A stretch of 64,000 bases of DNA from Flavobacterium johnsoniae (GCF_030388325.1 NZ_CP103794.1:3720001-3784000); one strand, 5' to 3'; positions 17,950 to 26,593 are shown, numbered from the stretch's first letter. Made by a program: numbers and translations. Notes: generated from the letters alone by a model not told the origin.

Positions 17950-17986
17950 AAAAAACCATTCTTACCATCATAAAGAATGGTTTTTT
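17950..17986 (+). terminator. Rho-independent terminator
   Basis: Stem AAAAAACCATTCTT (17950-17963) / AAGAATGGTTTTTT (17973-17986), 14 bp, loop of 9. The last T's coincide with the -33 TTG of the next promoter. Confidence 0.85.
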
Positions 17987-18014
17987 GATTTTTACTACAA
18001 AATAAATACCTTTG
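17985..18014 (+). promoter_or_regulatory. promoter of the ABC-F gene
   Basis: TTG (17985-17987), exactly 19 bp, then TACCTTTG (18007-18014): a full match to the Bacteroidota -33/-7 consensus. Predicted transcription start near 18020, giving a leader of about 108 nt before the ATG. Confidence 0.8.
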
Positions 18015-18041
18015 CACCTCTTCAAATAAGCATTTATCTAT

Positions 18042-18071
18042 GTGAAAATTAATTTCTTTCGGAAAACTTAG
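18042..18071 (+). CDS. candidate leader peptide of the ABC-F gene (GTG start)
   Basis: GTG-initiated frame of nine codons ending in TAG, reading M(V)KINFFRKT. It lies wholly inside the leader of the ABC-F gene and overlaps an ATG-TGA start-stop pair (18040-18045) in another frame. The peptide is short, hydrophobic/basic like known ribosome-stalling leaders. No Shine-Dalgarno is expected in this phylum, so translation cannot be judged by eye. Confidence 0.4.
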   Translation: MKINFFRKT

Positions 18072-18127
18072 TAGGTAACCGCATCTAGCGGCTGCTTCAT
18101 TATTTAATTCTCTAAAAAGAAATAATT
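18047..18127 (+). promoter_or_regulatory. candidate start-codon-sequestering RNA structure in the ABC-F leader
   Basis: AATTAATTTCTTT (18047-18059, inside the leader peptide frame) is complementary, with one bulge, to AAAGAAATAATT (18116-18127), which abuts the ATG at 18128. The pairing encloses a small stable hairpin CCGC-ATCTA-GCGG (18079-18091). A ribosome paused on the leader frame would free the start region. The arms are AT-rich, so stability needs calculation. Confidence 0.45.
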
Positions 18128-19714
18128 ATGCTTATTATTCAAAATATCTCATATCAGCATGAGAATAAAGACATGCTGTTTCAAAACATAAATTTTACGG
18201 TAAACAATCATGATAAAACTGCACTAGTTGGAAATAATGGCGTCGGAAAATCAACTTTATTGCGAATTATTTCGGGTGAACTTAAACCATTTTCAGGTCA
18301 AATTATTCAAAATTCGAAACCTTATTTTGTACCGCAATTATTTGGTCAATTTGATAATCTTAGTATTACTGATGCTTTACAAATAAAGGATAAAATAAAT
18401 TCACTTAAAGAAATACTTGAAGGTGTTGTTACCGAAGAAAATCTCCAATTATTAGATAATGACTGGACAATTGAAGAGCGCTGTGATAAAGCTTTATCGT
18501 ATTGGAATCTTAACGATTTGGATTTGAATCAGAAAATGGGAACTCTGAGCGGTGGTCAGAAAACGAAAGTTTTTTTGGCTGGAATTATAATTCATGAACC
18601 AGATTTTATTTTAATGGACGAGCCTAGCAATCATCTGGATTTTGCAACACGCGAATTATTATATGAATTTATAAAATCTACTTCAAGTTCTATTTTAGTT
18701 GTAAGTCACGACAGAACATTGTTAAATATTCTAAATCGAACGCTAGAAATGAGTAAAAATGAAGTTATTGTTTATGGAGGAAATTATGATTTTTATCGAA
18801 ATCAGAAAAAAATCATGAATGAGGCTCTGGAACAAGATGTGCAAATTAAAGAGAAAGAACTTAGAAAAGCTAAAGATAAAGAACGCGAAACCATTGAACG
18901 CCAAAACAAACTGGATTCTAGAGGAAAAAAGAAACAAGAAAAGTCTGGTGTTGCCAGAATTATGATGAACACACTCCGAAATAACGCAGAAAATAGCAGT
19001 TCGAAATTAAAAGATGTTCATGCAGAGAAAATAAATACTATTTCTGGCGATTTGCGTCAATTAAGATCTAATTTGCCAGCAATAGATCAGATTAAATTTG
19101 GCTTCAATAATTCTACTTTTCATAAAGGAAAAATGCTCTTCAAAGCCAATGAAATTAATTATTCTTATGGAAATCAATTGCTTTGGCAAGAAAATCTGAA
19201 TTTCGAAATTCTTTCTGGAGATCGTCTGGTTTTAAAAGGTTTAAATGGCTCTGGAAAAACAACTTTAGTCAAGATTATTTTGGGAGAATTAAAATTGGAG
19301 CAAGGAAATATAACTTCTCTTGAAAAGAACGCAATGTACATTGACCAAGATTATTCTTTGCTTCAAAATAATCTGAAAATTTATGAGCAAGCACAACTTT
19401 TTAATGATTGCGGTTTAGAAGAACATGACGTAAAAATGAGATTAAATCGTTTTTTATTCGCTCAAAACGATTGGGACAAACCTTGCAATAATTTAAGCGG
19501 AGGCGAAAGAATGCGTTTGATGCTTTGCTGTTTAACAATTAGTGATGAATCTCCTGAAATTATAATTTTAGACGAACCAACCAATAATCTAGACATTCAA
19601 AACATAGAAATTCTAACCGCGGCGTTGAACGAATATAATGGAACTTTGATTGTGATTTCTCACGATCATCTTTTTCTAAATCAAATAAAAATTGAAAAAA
19701 GTATTGAACTTTAA
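18128..19714 (+). CDS. ABC-F family ATPase (ribosome-associated / antibiotic resistance type)
   Basis: Soluble protein with two ABC ATPase domains and no transmembrane part: Walker A GNNGVGKS (35-42), LSGGQ (140-144), Walker B with DEPSNHLD (164-171); second set GLNGSGKT (~370), LSGGERMR (~456) and LDEPTNNLD. A highly charged linker (KEKELRKAKDKERE...) joins the halves. ABC-F proteins bind the ribosomal E site to rescue stalled ribosomes, and some protect against macrolides, lincosamides or pleuromutilins. 528 aa is full length. The strong promoter and structured leader fit the inducible resistance subgroup. Which subfamily it belongs to needs a tree. Confidence 0.88.
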   Translation: MLIIQNISYQHENKDMLFQNINFTVNNHDKTALVGNNGVGKSTLLRIISGELKPFSGQIIQNSKPYFVPQLFGQFDNLSITDALQIKDKINSLKEILEGVVTEENLQLLDNDWTIEERCDKALSYWNLNDLDLNQKMGTLSGGQKTKVFLAGIIIHEPDFILMDEPSNHLDFATRELLYEFIKSTSSSILVVSHDRTLLNILNRTLEMSKNEVIVYGGNYDFYRNQKKIMNEALEQDVQIKEKELRKAKDKERETIERQNKLDSRGKKKQEKSGVARIMMNTLRNNAENSSSKLKDVHAEKINTISGDLRQLRSNLPAIDQIKFGFNNSTFHKGKMLFKANEINYSYGNQLLWQENLNFEILSGDRLVLKGLNGSGKTTLVKIILGELKLEQGNITSLEKNAMYIDQDYSLLQNNLKIYEQAQLFNDCGLEEHDVKMRLNRFLFAQNDWDKPCNNLSGGERMRLMLCCLTISDESPEIIILDEPTNNLDIQNIEILTAALNEYNGTLIVISHDHLFLNQIKIEKSIEL

Positions 19715-19719
19715 AAAAA

Positions 19720-19741
19720 AGCGCCGAATTATCTCGGCGCT
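19720..19741. terminator. bidirectional terminator overlapping a stop codon
   Basis: Perfect 8-bp stem AGCGCCGA (19720-19727) / TCGGCGCT (19734-19741); A-run on the left, T-run on the right. The stop codon of the convergent hydrolase gene (19729-19731) lies in the 6-nt loop. Confidence 0.85.
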
Positions 19742-20703
19742 AATTTTTCTATTTCATTGCAAATTAAATCTGGCTCTTGAAGTGTAATATAGTGACCGCT
19801 TTTTTGTGCAAAAACCTGTGTGCTTTTATCAGACAAATGAAGCAGATCTTTCTGTAGATTATTATGAATAGAAAGATATTCTTTTTCTAGATTTTTATCC
19901 TTTGCTCCTTCTACTCCATTTGGATATTTTGCAGTAATAATTGTTAGCGGAATTGCGCCAAAATTATTAATTTGAGATGCTTCTAACATTAGTTTTTCAT
20001 CATTTTCTAATTCATTCATCATTCCATCTAAAATACGATAGAAATAGTGTTTTACATTTCTGTTAAACCAATGTTCTTTCGGAACTGCCGCTGTAAAAGC
20101 CGTTGTACTATATAAAATTCTAATTATGCCGATTTCATTTAAAAAACTCAAAAGTATTTTTGGCGGCGGCTGAACAGATTTTTTCAATGCTTCAGAAGAT
20201 TTTTCTAATTGCTTTGGATGAGAAACATCAAGAAACACAATACCTGCCATATCTTTTGCATTCTCTTTAAGGAATAATCTTGATGTAATTCCACCAAAAG
20301 AATGTCCAACTAAAATGTACGGTTTTGGACAATTTGTTTTTTCCAAAAGCTGTTTTAAATCATCTGCGTATCGTCTTAAGTTGGTTTTCTTTGCTGTGGC
20401 ACTCCATAAAATTCCGGCTTTATCATAAGAAATTGTGGTGTATTTTTGAGAAAGTTTCTTCTGAATATCTTGCCAATGCAGATAATCTCCTCCTAGACCA
20501 GATTCGAAAATTACGGTGCAAGAGCCGTTTCCTTGTTTCTTAAAATGAATTTTTCTACCATCTATTTCTACAAATTCTGATTTATCTGGACGTTTGCTAT
20601 CATAATAGAATCGAGAAATACGTTCGAACAAAAATCCGATTACAATTAAAATTACGAGACTAACCAAAAATATTTTGAGAGCTTTGAAAATCTTTTTCAT
20701 CAT
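19729..20703 (-). CDS. alpha/beta hydrolase, membrane anchored
   Basis: 324-aa hydrolase with an N-terminal anchor (about residues 7-27, KALKIFLVSLVILIVIGFLF). The fold is shown by ESGLGGDYLHW (oxyanion region, ~67-77), the nucleophile elbow GHSFGG with Ser135 and the C-terminal His304 (KSGHYITLQEP). The acid residue is probably the Asp/Glu near 270. The catalytic domain is likely outside the cytoplasm, held at the membrane. Substrate unknown (ester, lactone or haloalkane-like). Convergent with the ABC-F gene, sharing its terminator. Confidence 0.85.
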   Translation of the reverse strand: MMKKIFKALKIFLVSLVILIVIGFLFERISRFYYDSKRPDKSEFVEIDGRKIHFKKQGNGSCTVIFESGLGGDYLHWQDIQKKLSQKYTTISYDKAGILWSATAKKTNLRRYADDLKQLLEKTNCPKPYILVGHSFGGITSRLFLKENAKDMAGIVFLDVSHPKQLEKSSEALKKSVQPPPKILLSFLNEIGIIRILYSTTAFTAAVPKEHWFNRNVKHYFYRILDGMMNELENDEKLMLEASQINNFGAIPLTIITAKYPNGVEGAKDKNLEKEYLSIHNNLQKDLLHLSDKSTQVFAQKSGHYITLQEPDLICNEIEKLAPR

Positions 20704-20943
20704 TTAAAGTCAATTTTTTAAAAGTTGTGATAACTTCAAAAATAGACGATATTTCTTCTAATAGCAAATTATTTAAAATTATTCTAAATAACATTTGTTA
20801 ATTTACATCTCGTTCGTTATTAAATGTTTAATATTAGAAATGTTATATTAAATACTTAAATTGCAGATAAATCTTATTGTTTTAACTTCTTTTTAATTCA
20901 AAATAATATCTCAAAAACAATGTTTAATTAAAATTTCTAGATT

Positions 20944-21996
20944 ATGAAATTCAAAAACAGCATTCTGCCCCTTTTTTTAGCATTTAGTCTTTTGATATCT
21001 GAAACAGTTATTCCTTGTACAAGAATAGTTTATGAAGGATTAAATGGCACAATTATTACGGCAAGATCAATGGATTGGCGTGGTGAAATACCAGCTAATT
21101 TATGGATTTTTCCACGTGGAATTGAGCGATTTGGAGAAGCAGGAACTAGTTCTGTAAAATGGAAATCAAAATTTGGAAGTGTAATTACAAGTTCATGGGA
21201 TATAGCATCTTCTGACGGAATGAACGAAAAAGGACTTGTTGGAAATCTTTTATGGTTGGTTGAATCTCAATATCCGAAGTTTGAGAAAAATGGCAAAGTA
21301 AAAGGTTTAGCAGTTTCTTTATGGTTACAATATGCTTTGGATAATTTTTCGACGGTTTCGGAAGCGGTTACGGCGTTAGAAAAAAATAATTTTGTTATTG
21401 TTTCATCTCACATTCCAGGAACAAATATTTTTGCTACCGTGCATTTGTCTCTGTCTGATGCAAGCGGCGATAATGCTATTTTTGAATATGTAAACGGTAA
21501 ATTGGTTATTCATCATGATAGAAAATATGTTGCTATGACCAATTCTCCAATTTTTGATGAACAGTTAGCGATTAATTCTTATTGGAAAAGTATTCCTGGA
21601 ACAATTATGCTTCCGGGAACTAATCGCGCCGCAGATCGTTTTGTACGTGCTTCTTATTACATAGATGCCATTCCGAAAACAGATAATGTAAGAACTGCTT
21701 TGGCAAGTGTTTTTGGAGTTATTAGAAATTGTTCTGTACCATTGGGAATTTCATCAGAAACAGAACCTAATATATCTTCGACTCGTTGGAGAACAGTTGC
21801 AGATCAAAAAAACTTGGTTTATTATTTTGATAATGTATTGAATCCGAATGTAATTTGGGTTGAATTCAGTAAGATTGATTTTAGTGAAAAAGGAAAAATT
21901 AAAAAACTTAGTTTAGCGAATCATGAAAATTATTCTGGTGAATCTTTATTAAATTTTAAAGAAACTAAGCCTTTTCAATTTGCTGGATTGGATTGA
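20944..21996 (+). CDS. linear amide C-N hydrolase (choloylglycine hydrolase family)
   Basis: Ntn-type amidohydrolase of the penicillin V acylase / bile salt hydrolase family. A signal peptide (residues 1-24, LAFSLLISETVIP) is removed to expose the catalytic Cys25 at the new N-terminus (CTRIVY). Other pocket residues are Arg41 and Asp44 (ARSMDWRG), Asn in MTNSPIFDE, and Asn plus Arg in LPGTNRAADRF. Periplasmic. The native substrate is probably an N-acyl amino acid or homoserine lactone rather than bile salts; this is inference. The 240 bp upstream holds no clear promoter match. Confidence 0.9.
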   Translation: MKFKNSILPLFLAFSLLISETVIPCTRIVYEGLNGTIITARSMDWRGEIPANLWIFPRGIERFGEAGTSSVKWKSKFGSVITSSWDIASSDGMNEKGLVGNLLWLVESQYPKFEKNGKVKGLAVSLWLQYALDNFSTVSEAVTALEKNNFVIVSSHIPGTNIFATVHLSLSDASGDNAIFEYVNGKLVIHHDRKYVAMTNSPIFDEQLAINSYWKSIPGTIMLPGTNRAADRFVRASYYIDAIPKTDNVRTALASVFGVIRNCSVPLGISSETEPNISSTRWRTVADQKNLVYYFDNVLNPNVIWVEFSKIDFSEKGKIKKLSLANHENYSGESLLNFKETKPFQFAGLD

Positions 21997-22016
21997 TTCA
22001 TAAATGATAAAAAAAG

Positions 22017-22050
22017 AAAACCTTCAAACTGAAACAATTTGAAGGTTTTT
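22017..22050. terminator. Rho-independent terminator
   Basis: Stem AAAACCTTCAAA (22017-22028) / TTTGAAGGTTTT (22038-22049), A-tract left and T-tract right; it lies between convergent genes. Confidence 0.85.
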
Positions 22051-22078
22051 TAAAAGATTTCTTTAGATTTTTAAAAAC

Positions 22079-22891
22079 TTATTTTTTCGACATTTTTTCA
22101 AAGGCTTTTTTCGTCATAACGGCGAGTTCATCATTCTTGCAATTCCATATTGAAACATATTCATTAGATATTACCATCACAGATTCCCAACCAGTATACT
22201 TTTCATAAAGCATTGTAGTACAAATATCTGTTGGCGTAATTAATTCTCCAGTACTTGGAAGATGGCTATGAATTGCAGTTAAAATAGCCTCTTTTTGGTC
22301 TCCATAATTTACAGGGATAATATTAGCATGAAGTACTTTTCTGTTTATCAGGTTGTTATTCTTATCAAATGTTATAAGATAGTCGTTACCATAAATTACA
22401 ACACCTGTTTTACTTGGCCCTGTTAAAACATATACTTTCTTCTCTCCGTTTGAAATAATTGGAATCAAATTAGGATTTGTATTTTCATATTGCTTAAAAA
22501 TAGTATCAGTTCTTAAAAGATTTAAAGCCTTTTGACGAATTATATATAGATCGTTTTCATCTTTGGAAAAACTTCTTTCAGTTAGATCAAGCTGAGCTGA
22601 TTTTATATTGTATGATTTATCAAAACTAATTGTTCCAATTACAAATGTTTTTTCATCTTTAGAAAAAAATATGCACTTAGAAATATCGTTTTCAGAATAA
22701 GAAAAATAACCACCTATATTCTCTCTATTTTGATATTTTTCTAAAAATAGATCTGTTCCGTACCAAGAAGCCATTTCTGAACGATATAATTTTTTGCCTT
22801 CATCTATCACTTTTGCAATTTGCTCGTCCAATTTTTTTTGTGAATAACAATTAGGTATCGAAAACAGTAATATAATTAATAGTTTTTTCAT
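22079..22891 (-). CDS. exported protein of unknown function
   Basis: 270-aa protein with a Sec signal peptide (KKLLIILLFSIPNCYSQ) and a mature part that starts KKLDEQIAKVIDEGKKLYRSEMASWYGTDLF. No catalytic motif or known family recognised. The mature domain is mixed alpha/beta with IYGNDYLITFDKNNNL and ITPTDICTTMLY. It probably faces the periplasm. Possibly a flavobacterial lineage-specific protein; no operon partner is evident. Confidence 0.7.
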   Translation of the reverse strand: MKKLLIILLFSIPNCYSQKKLDEQIAKVIDEGKKLYRSEMASWYGTDLFLEKYQNRENIGGYFSYSENDISKCIFFSKDEKTFVIGTISFDKSYNIKSAQLDLTERSFSKDENDLYIIRQKALNLLRTDTIFKQYENTNPNLIPIISNGEKKVYVLTGPSKTGVVIYGNDYLITFDKNNNLINRKVLHANIIPVNYGDQKEAILTAIHSHLPSTGELITPTDICTTMLYEKYTGWESVMVISNEYVSIWNCKNDELAVMTKKAFEKMSKK

Positions 22892-22975
22892 TATTATTTA
22901 GTTTTTTTGGTTCATCTAAAATAAGTTATTTTTAAGAATAGATTTACATTTTTAAAAATAAAAGAACAAAAAACA

Positions 22976-23020
22976 TTGTGCAGTCAAATGACTTCGTTAT
23001 ATTTGCAGTCAAATAACTGC
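22976..23020 (+). promoter_or_regulatory. ArsR-operon promoter with paired operator
   Basis: TTG (22976-22978), 19 bp, TATATTTG (22998-23005): consensus promoter. Two copies of GCAGTCAAATnACT (22980-22993 and 23005-23018, 25 bp apart) flank the -7 element. The second extends to a perfect-armed palindrome GCAGT-N6-ACTGC (23005-23020). The position suits repression by the product of the first gene. Confidence 0.7.
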
Positions 23021-23023
23021 ATA

Positions 23024-23341
23024 ATGGAAATTAGAAGAGATGTTTTTCAAGCAATAGCAGATCCTACAAGGAGAGCTATTTTAAGTTTAGTTGCGATTCA
23101 GAGTATGACTCCTGGCGCAATTGCAGAGAATTTTAATTCGTCTAGACAGACAATTTCGAAACATATTCAAATTCTTAGCGAATGCGAATTGTTAAGTCAG
23201 ACACAAAACGGAAGAGAAATTTATTATCATTTAAATCCTTTGAAGATGAAAGAAATTGACAATTTTATTGAGCCTTTCAGAAAAATGTGGGAAGAACGTT
23301 TTAACAAACTAGAAGCTATCATGAAAAATTATAAAAAATAA
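23024..23341 (+). CDS. ArsR-family winged-helix repressor
   Basis: 105-aa regulator from ATG 23024: [22 protein letters not shown] (typical opening) then the recognition helix [18 protein letters not shown] and the beta wing [10 protein letters not shown]. No CxCxxC metal site is seen. It belongs to the group that controls adjacent SRPBCC genes rather than metal-efflux genes. An in-frame start at 22976 lies inside the promoter and is rejected. First gene of a four-gene operon (gaps of 3, 6 and 12 bp). Confidence 0.88.
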   Translation: MEIRRDVFQAIADPTRRAILSLVAIQSMTPGAIAENFNSSRQTISKHIQILSECELLSQTQNGREIYYHLNPLKMKEIDNFIEPFRKMWEERFNKLEAIMKNYKK

Positions 23342-23344
23342 AAC

Positions 23345-23812
23345 ATGGAAAAAAAGACAAAAATTCACGCTGAAGATAACAGACAAGATCTTTTCATTAC
23401 AAGAGAATTTGATCTTTCGGTAGAACTTTTATTTAAAGCATATATTGAGCCAGAAATCGTAGCACAATGGATGGGAACAAAAGTTGTGAAACTCGAAAAT
23501 AAAAAACATGGCGGATGGGAATTTGAAACTAGTGATCCATCTGGAAATGTAGTTTTTAAAGCGCACGGTACCATTCATGATATAATTCCAAATGAGAAAA
23601 TTGTCCGCACTTTTGAAATGGATAATGCAAACTTTGCGCCTCAATTGGAGTTTTTAGAATTCGAAAAATTAACTGAGGAAACAAGTAAATTAACTATGCA
23701 GATTATTTACAAATCGATCGAACATAGATTGACGCAGCTTAAACTGCCATTTGCTCAAGGTTTAAATATGGCACACAACAGATTGGAAGAAATTGTAACT
23801 AAACTAAAATAA
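23345..23812 (+). CDS. SRPBCC / AHSA1-like ligand-binding protein
   Basis: 155-aa START-like (Bet v1 helix-grip) protein: FITREFDLSVELLFKAYIEPEIVAQWMG, GGWEFETSDPSGN and a C-terminal helix ending HNRLEEIV. This AHSA1 C-like family binds hydrophobic ligands in a deep pocket; the ligand is not known. It lies 3 bp after the ArsR stop, the classical ArsR-SRPBCC pair, so its level is set by the operator at 22980-23020. Confidence 0.88.
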   Translation: MEKKTKIHAEDNRQDLFITREFDLSVELLFKAYIEPEIVAQWMGTKVVKLENKKHGGWEFETSDPSGNVVFKAHGTIHDIIPNEKIVRTFEMDNANFAPQLEFLEFEKLTEETSKLTMQIIYKSIEHRLTQLKLPFAQGLNMAHNRLEEIVTKLK

Positions 23813-23818
23813 TGAATT

Positions 23819-24196
23819 ATGAGTAAAAGAAACAAGATTATCTATTGGATTGCTACGCTTTGGCTGGCATTAGGAATGACTTCTACAGGAATTGTACAGC
23901 TTATACCATTAAAAGAAGAAGCTGAAATGATAAAACATTTAGGCTATCCGCTTTACTTTTTGACTCTTTTAGGCGTTTGGAAACTTTTAGGCGTAATTGC
24001 AATTTTAATTCCGAAATTTGGTTTGTTGAAAGAATGGGCCTATGCCGGTTTTTTCTTTGCAATGTCTGGAGCTGTAATTTCTCATTTAGCTGTTGGAGAT
24101 GATGCTTCGGCACTTTTTGGACCAATTTTATTAATTGTTTTAACCGTAATTTCTTGGTACTTCAGACCAGAGAATAGAAAGTGCAGTTCTAATTAA
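23819..24196 (+). CDS. DoxX-family membrane protein
   Basis: 125-aa protein with four predicted helices (IIYWIATLWLALGMTSTGIVQ; YPLYFLTLLGVWKLLGVIAIL; WAYAGFFFAMSGAVISHLA; PILLIVLTVISWYF) and the DoxX-like signature WKLLGVIAILIPKF. DoxX-like proteins are inner-membrane and of uncertain function, sometimes linked to thiosulfate oxidation or stress redox. Third gene of the ArsR operon. Confidence 0.85.
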   Translation: MSKRNKIIYWIATLWLALGMTSTGIVQLIPLKEEAEMIKHLGYPLYFLTLLGVWKLLGVIAILIPKFGLLKEWAYAGFFFAMSGAVISHLAVGDDASALFGPILLIVLTVISWYFRPENRKCSSN

Positions 24197-24208
24197 AAAC
24201 ACATAAAA

Positions 24209-24766
24209 ATGAAAAAAGAATTGACAATAAACGAGCAAGAGGAAATTTTAAGTACGCTTGAGAAACGTTTTGAGAAAAATAAAAATCGTCATGAAAATCT
24301 GGATTGGTCTAAAATTGAAACCAAACTAAAAGCAAATCCAGAAAAATTATGGTCGCTTGAACAAATGGAAAGTACTGAAGGCGAACCAGATGTTATTGGT
24401 TATGACAAAAATACGGATGAATACCTTTTTGTAGACTGCGTTTCAGAAAGTCCAAAAGGCAGAAGAAGTGTTTGTTACGATCATGAAGCGCTTGAAAAAA
24501 GAAAAGAACACAAACCCGCAAACAGCGCCATAAACATGGCAGAAGAAATGGGAATTGAAATCTTAAATGAAGAACAATATAAAGAATTACAAAAACTAGG
24601 AAAATTTGATACCAAAACGTCCAGTTGGATTTTGACTCCGCCAGAAATTAGAAAACTGGGTGGTGCTATTTTTTCAGATTTTAGATATAACACTGTTTTT
24701 GTGTATCATAATGGCGCAGATTCGTATTATGCCGCGAGAGGTTTTCGTGGTTTATTAAGAGTTTAA
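24209..24766 (+). CDS. DUF4256 protein
   Basis: 185-aa cytosolic protein: EILSTLEKRFEKNKNRHENLDW, then WSLEQMESTEGEPDVIGYD, CVSESPKGRRSVCYDHEALE and FDTKTSSWILTPPEIRKLGGAIFSDFRYN. This matches the DUF4256 pattern as I know it. Function unknown. Last gene of the ArsR-SRPBCC-DoxX operon, ended by the terminator at 24776-24802. Its presence beside SRPBCC and DoxX suggests a joint small-molecule or stress role (inference). Confidence 0.85.
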   Translation: MKKELTINEQEEILSTLEKRFEKNKNRHENLDWSKIETKLKANPEKLWSLEQMESTEGEPDVIGYDKNTDEYLFVDCVSESPKGRRSVCYDHEALEKRKEHKPANSAINMAEEMGIEILNEEQYKELQKLGKFDTKTSSWILTPPEIRKLGGAIFSDFRYNTVFVYHNGADSYYAARGFRGLLRV

Positions 24767-24775
24767 AAACTAAAA

Positions 24776-24802
24776 ACCTTCAAAGTATTTTTGAAGGTTT
24801 CT
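24776..24802. terminator. Rho-independent terminator
   Basis: Stem AAACCTTCAAA (24776-24786) / TTTGAAGGTTT (24792-24802), 5-nt loop, T-rich tail. Lies between convergent genes. Confidence 0.85.
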
Positions 24803-24811
24803 TGTTTTTAA

Positions 24812-25162
24812 TTATTCTCTTAAAATCTTTTCCATTTTTTTTCCTTTCGCTAATTCGTCAACTAATTTATCTAGATATCTTAGTTTTTGAATTAACGGAT
24901 CTTCGATTTCTTCTACACGATAACCGCAGATAACTCCAGTAATTTTTGAAGCATTCGGATTGAGTTGCGGAGCTTCAGCAAAGAAAGTTTGAAAATCTAC
25001 TTTCTTTTCAATTTGTTCTTCAAGTTGTTTGTCATTATATCCTGTTAACCATTTTATTACAGTATCTAATTCTTCTTTAGTACGCTCTTTCTTTTCTACT
25101 TTTTGAATGTATAAAGGATAAACGCTAGAAAATAATATTTTGTAAATTCTGTCGGTTTTCAT
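24812..25162 (-). CDS. DUF2200 protein
   Basis: 116-aa protein with the DUF2200 pattern: [22 protein letters not shown], then [34 protein letters not shown] and [23 protein letters not shown]. The family is conserved, cytosolic and of unknown function. Complete; start at ATG 25160-25162. Monocistronic. Confidence 0.88.
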   Translation of the reverse strand: MKTDRIYKILFSSVYPLYIQKVEKKERTKEELDTVIKWLTGYNDKQLEEQIEKKVDFQTFFAEAPQLNPNASKITGVICGYRVEEIEDPLIQKLRYLDKLVDELAKGKKMEKILRE

Positions 25163-25294
25163 AATGATGTGTTTTAAAATAAAGCTTTGCTGTAAAGATA
25201 AATCAAAAGAATAAAAAAGGAAAATACAATGATTATTTTAATACCTTAGATTTGTAAAATAATAGTATTTCAGTAATCCTAAACAACTAATTAT

Positions 25295-25696
25295 ATGGAA
25301 AATAATTCAAATGAAATTACACCAAAAGTCACAGGAATTGGCGGAATTTTCTTTTTTCTAGACAATCCGAAAGAAACTAAAGATTGGTATGCAAAAAATT
25401 TAGGGTTAGAAATAAACGATTGGGGTTCTGCAAGTTTTGAATCTCGAAATTTAGAAAATCCCGAGCAAATTGAATCGACGCAATGGTGTCCTTTTAAAAA
25501 AGGTGATGAGTATTTTTCTCCTTCTAAAAAAGATTTCATGGTGAATTACCGCGTTCAAAATATTGAAGGACTTTTAGAAAAACTAAAAGCAAACGGAGTT
25601 ACTGTTTTAGACGATATCGAGACTTACGATTACGGAAAATTTGTTCATATAATGGATACAGAAGGCAATAAAATTGAACTTTGGGAACCAGCATAA
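25295..25696 (+). CDS. VOC (glyoxalase/bleomycin-resistance fold) protein
   Basis: 133-aa VOC-fold protein: IGGIFFFLDNPKETKDWYAKNLGL, FMVNYRVQNIEGLLEKLKANGV and the C-terminal KFVHIMDTEGNKIELWEPA with the usual metal-ligand Glu in the last strand. Metal-dependent lyase, dioxygenase or binding protein; substrate unknown. A -7 element TAGATTTG lies at 25247-25254. Confidence 0.85.
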   Translation: MENNSNEITPKVTGIGGIFFFLDNPKETKDWYAKNLGLEINDWGSASFESRNLENPEQIESTQWCPFKKGDEYFSPSKKDFMVNYRVQNIEGLLEKLKANGVTVLDDIETYDYGKFVHIMDTEGNKIELWEPA

Positions 25697-25705
25697 ACAA
25701 TTAAC

Positions 25706-25757
25706 AGTTAACAATTGATAATTGACAATTTATAATTATCAATTATCAATTGTTCAT
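25706..25757. repeat. intergenic inverted repeat, AATTGATAATTGACAATT type
   Basis: Arms TTAACAATTGATAATTG (about 25707-25723) and CAATTATCAATTGTT (about 25739-25753) pair over most of their length. The tract is simple AT-rich sequence between convergent genes and could terminate both transcripts. Confidence 0.6.
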
Positions 25758-25760
25758 AGT

Positions 25761-26525
25761 TTAATTCCAAATTTCATTCATTTCGGTCAGAATAATTGGT
25801 TTTCCATCCGTTACAACAATTGTGTGTTCGTGTTGCGCCATAAATCCGCCTTTATTTCCCACCATTGTCCAGCCGTCTTGTAAAGTTTCTGCATAAGTTG
25901 AAGTTGTAGAGATAAAAGTTTCAATGGCAACAACAGAATTCTTCTTAAATCTTGTCTGATTAAAACGATCTCTGTAATTGGCAATTTCGTGTGGCGCTTC
26001 GTGAAGACTTCTCCCTACTCCATGTCCAGTTAGGTTTTTAATTACTTTATAACCACGTTTTTTAGCTTCAGTTTCAATTAAAAAACCGATGTCAGAAATG
26101 CGAACGCCGCCTTTGATGTTATAAATGGCTTTGTGCAAAATATCTTTTGAAGCTTCAACCAATTTTTGATGCTCGTTTACATCAGATCCAATCACAAAAG
26201 AACCGCCGTTATCTGACCAAAAACCGCCTAATTCGGCAGAAACATCAATATTTATTAAATCTCCTTCTTTTAGAATTCTTTTATCAGATGGAATTCCGTG
26301 GCAAAATTCGTTATCAACACTAATGCAAGTCCAACCCGGAAAACCATAAGTCAAATATGGTGCAGATTTAGCTCCTAAAGCGTTGAGAATTTGTCCGCCA
26401 TAATCGTCTAATTCTTTTGTTGACATTCCGGCTTTAGCAAATTTTCTCATTTCTTTTAAAGTAAAAGCAACTGCTTCACTCGCTTTTTTCATTCCGATTA
26501 ATTCTGCTTCTGTTGTTATTGACAT
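25761..26525 (-). CDS. map: type I methionine aminopeptidase
   Basis: Removes the N-terminal methionine of nascent proteins; dinuclear metal enzyme in the cytosol. Ligand residues are all present: D94 and D105 (INIDVSAELGGFWSDNGGSF), H168 (TGHGVGRSLHE), E202 (AIETFIST) and E233 (QHEHTIVV). His76 (EFCHGIPSD) is the conserved substrate-contacting residue. Length 254 aa is normal. It is not in the ribosomal-protein operon here; a second, housekeeping map elsewhere would make this an accessory paralogue. Confidence 0.92.
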   Translation of the reverse strand: MSITTEAELIGMKKASEAVAFTLKEMRKFAKAGMSTKELDDYGGQILNALGAKSAPYLTYGFPGWTCISVDNEFCHGIPSDKRILKEGDLINIDVSAELGGFWSDNGGSFVIGSDVNEHQKLVEASKDILHKAIYNIKGGVRISDIGFLIETEAKKRGYKVIKNLTGHGVGRSLHEAPHEIANYRDRFNQTRFKKNSVVAIETFISTTSTYAETLQDGWTMVGNKGGFMAQHEHTIVVTDGKPIILTEMNEIWN

Positions 26526-26593
26526 GGTATTTTCTTTTATAATGCCGACTAAATTAACTCTTTTCTTTAAAATGGAACGTTATTTAAATGCTA

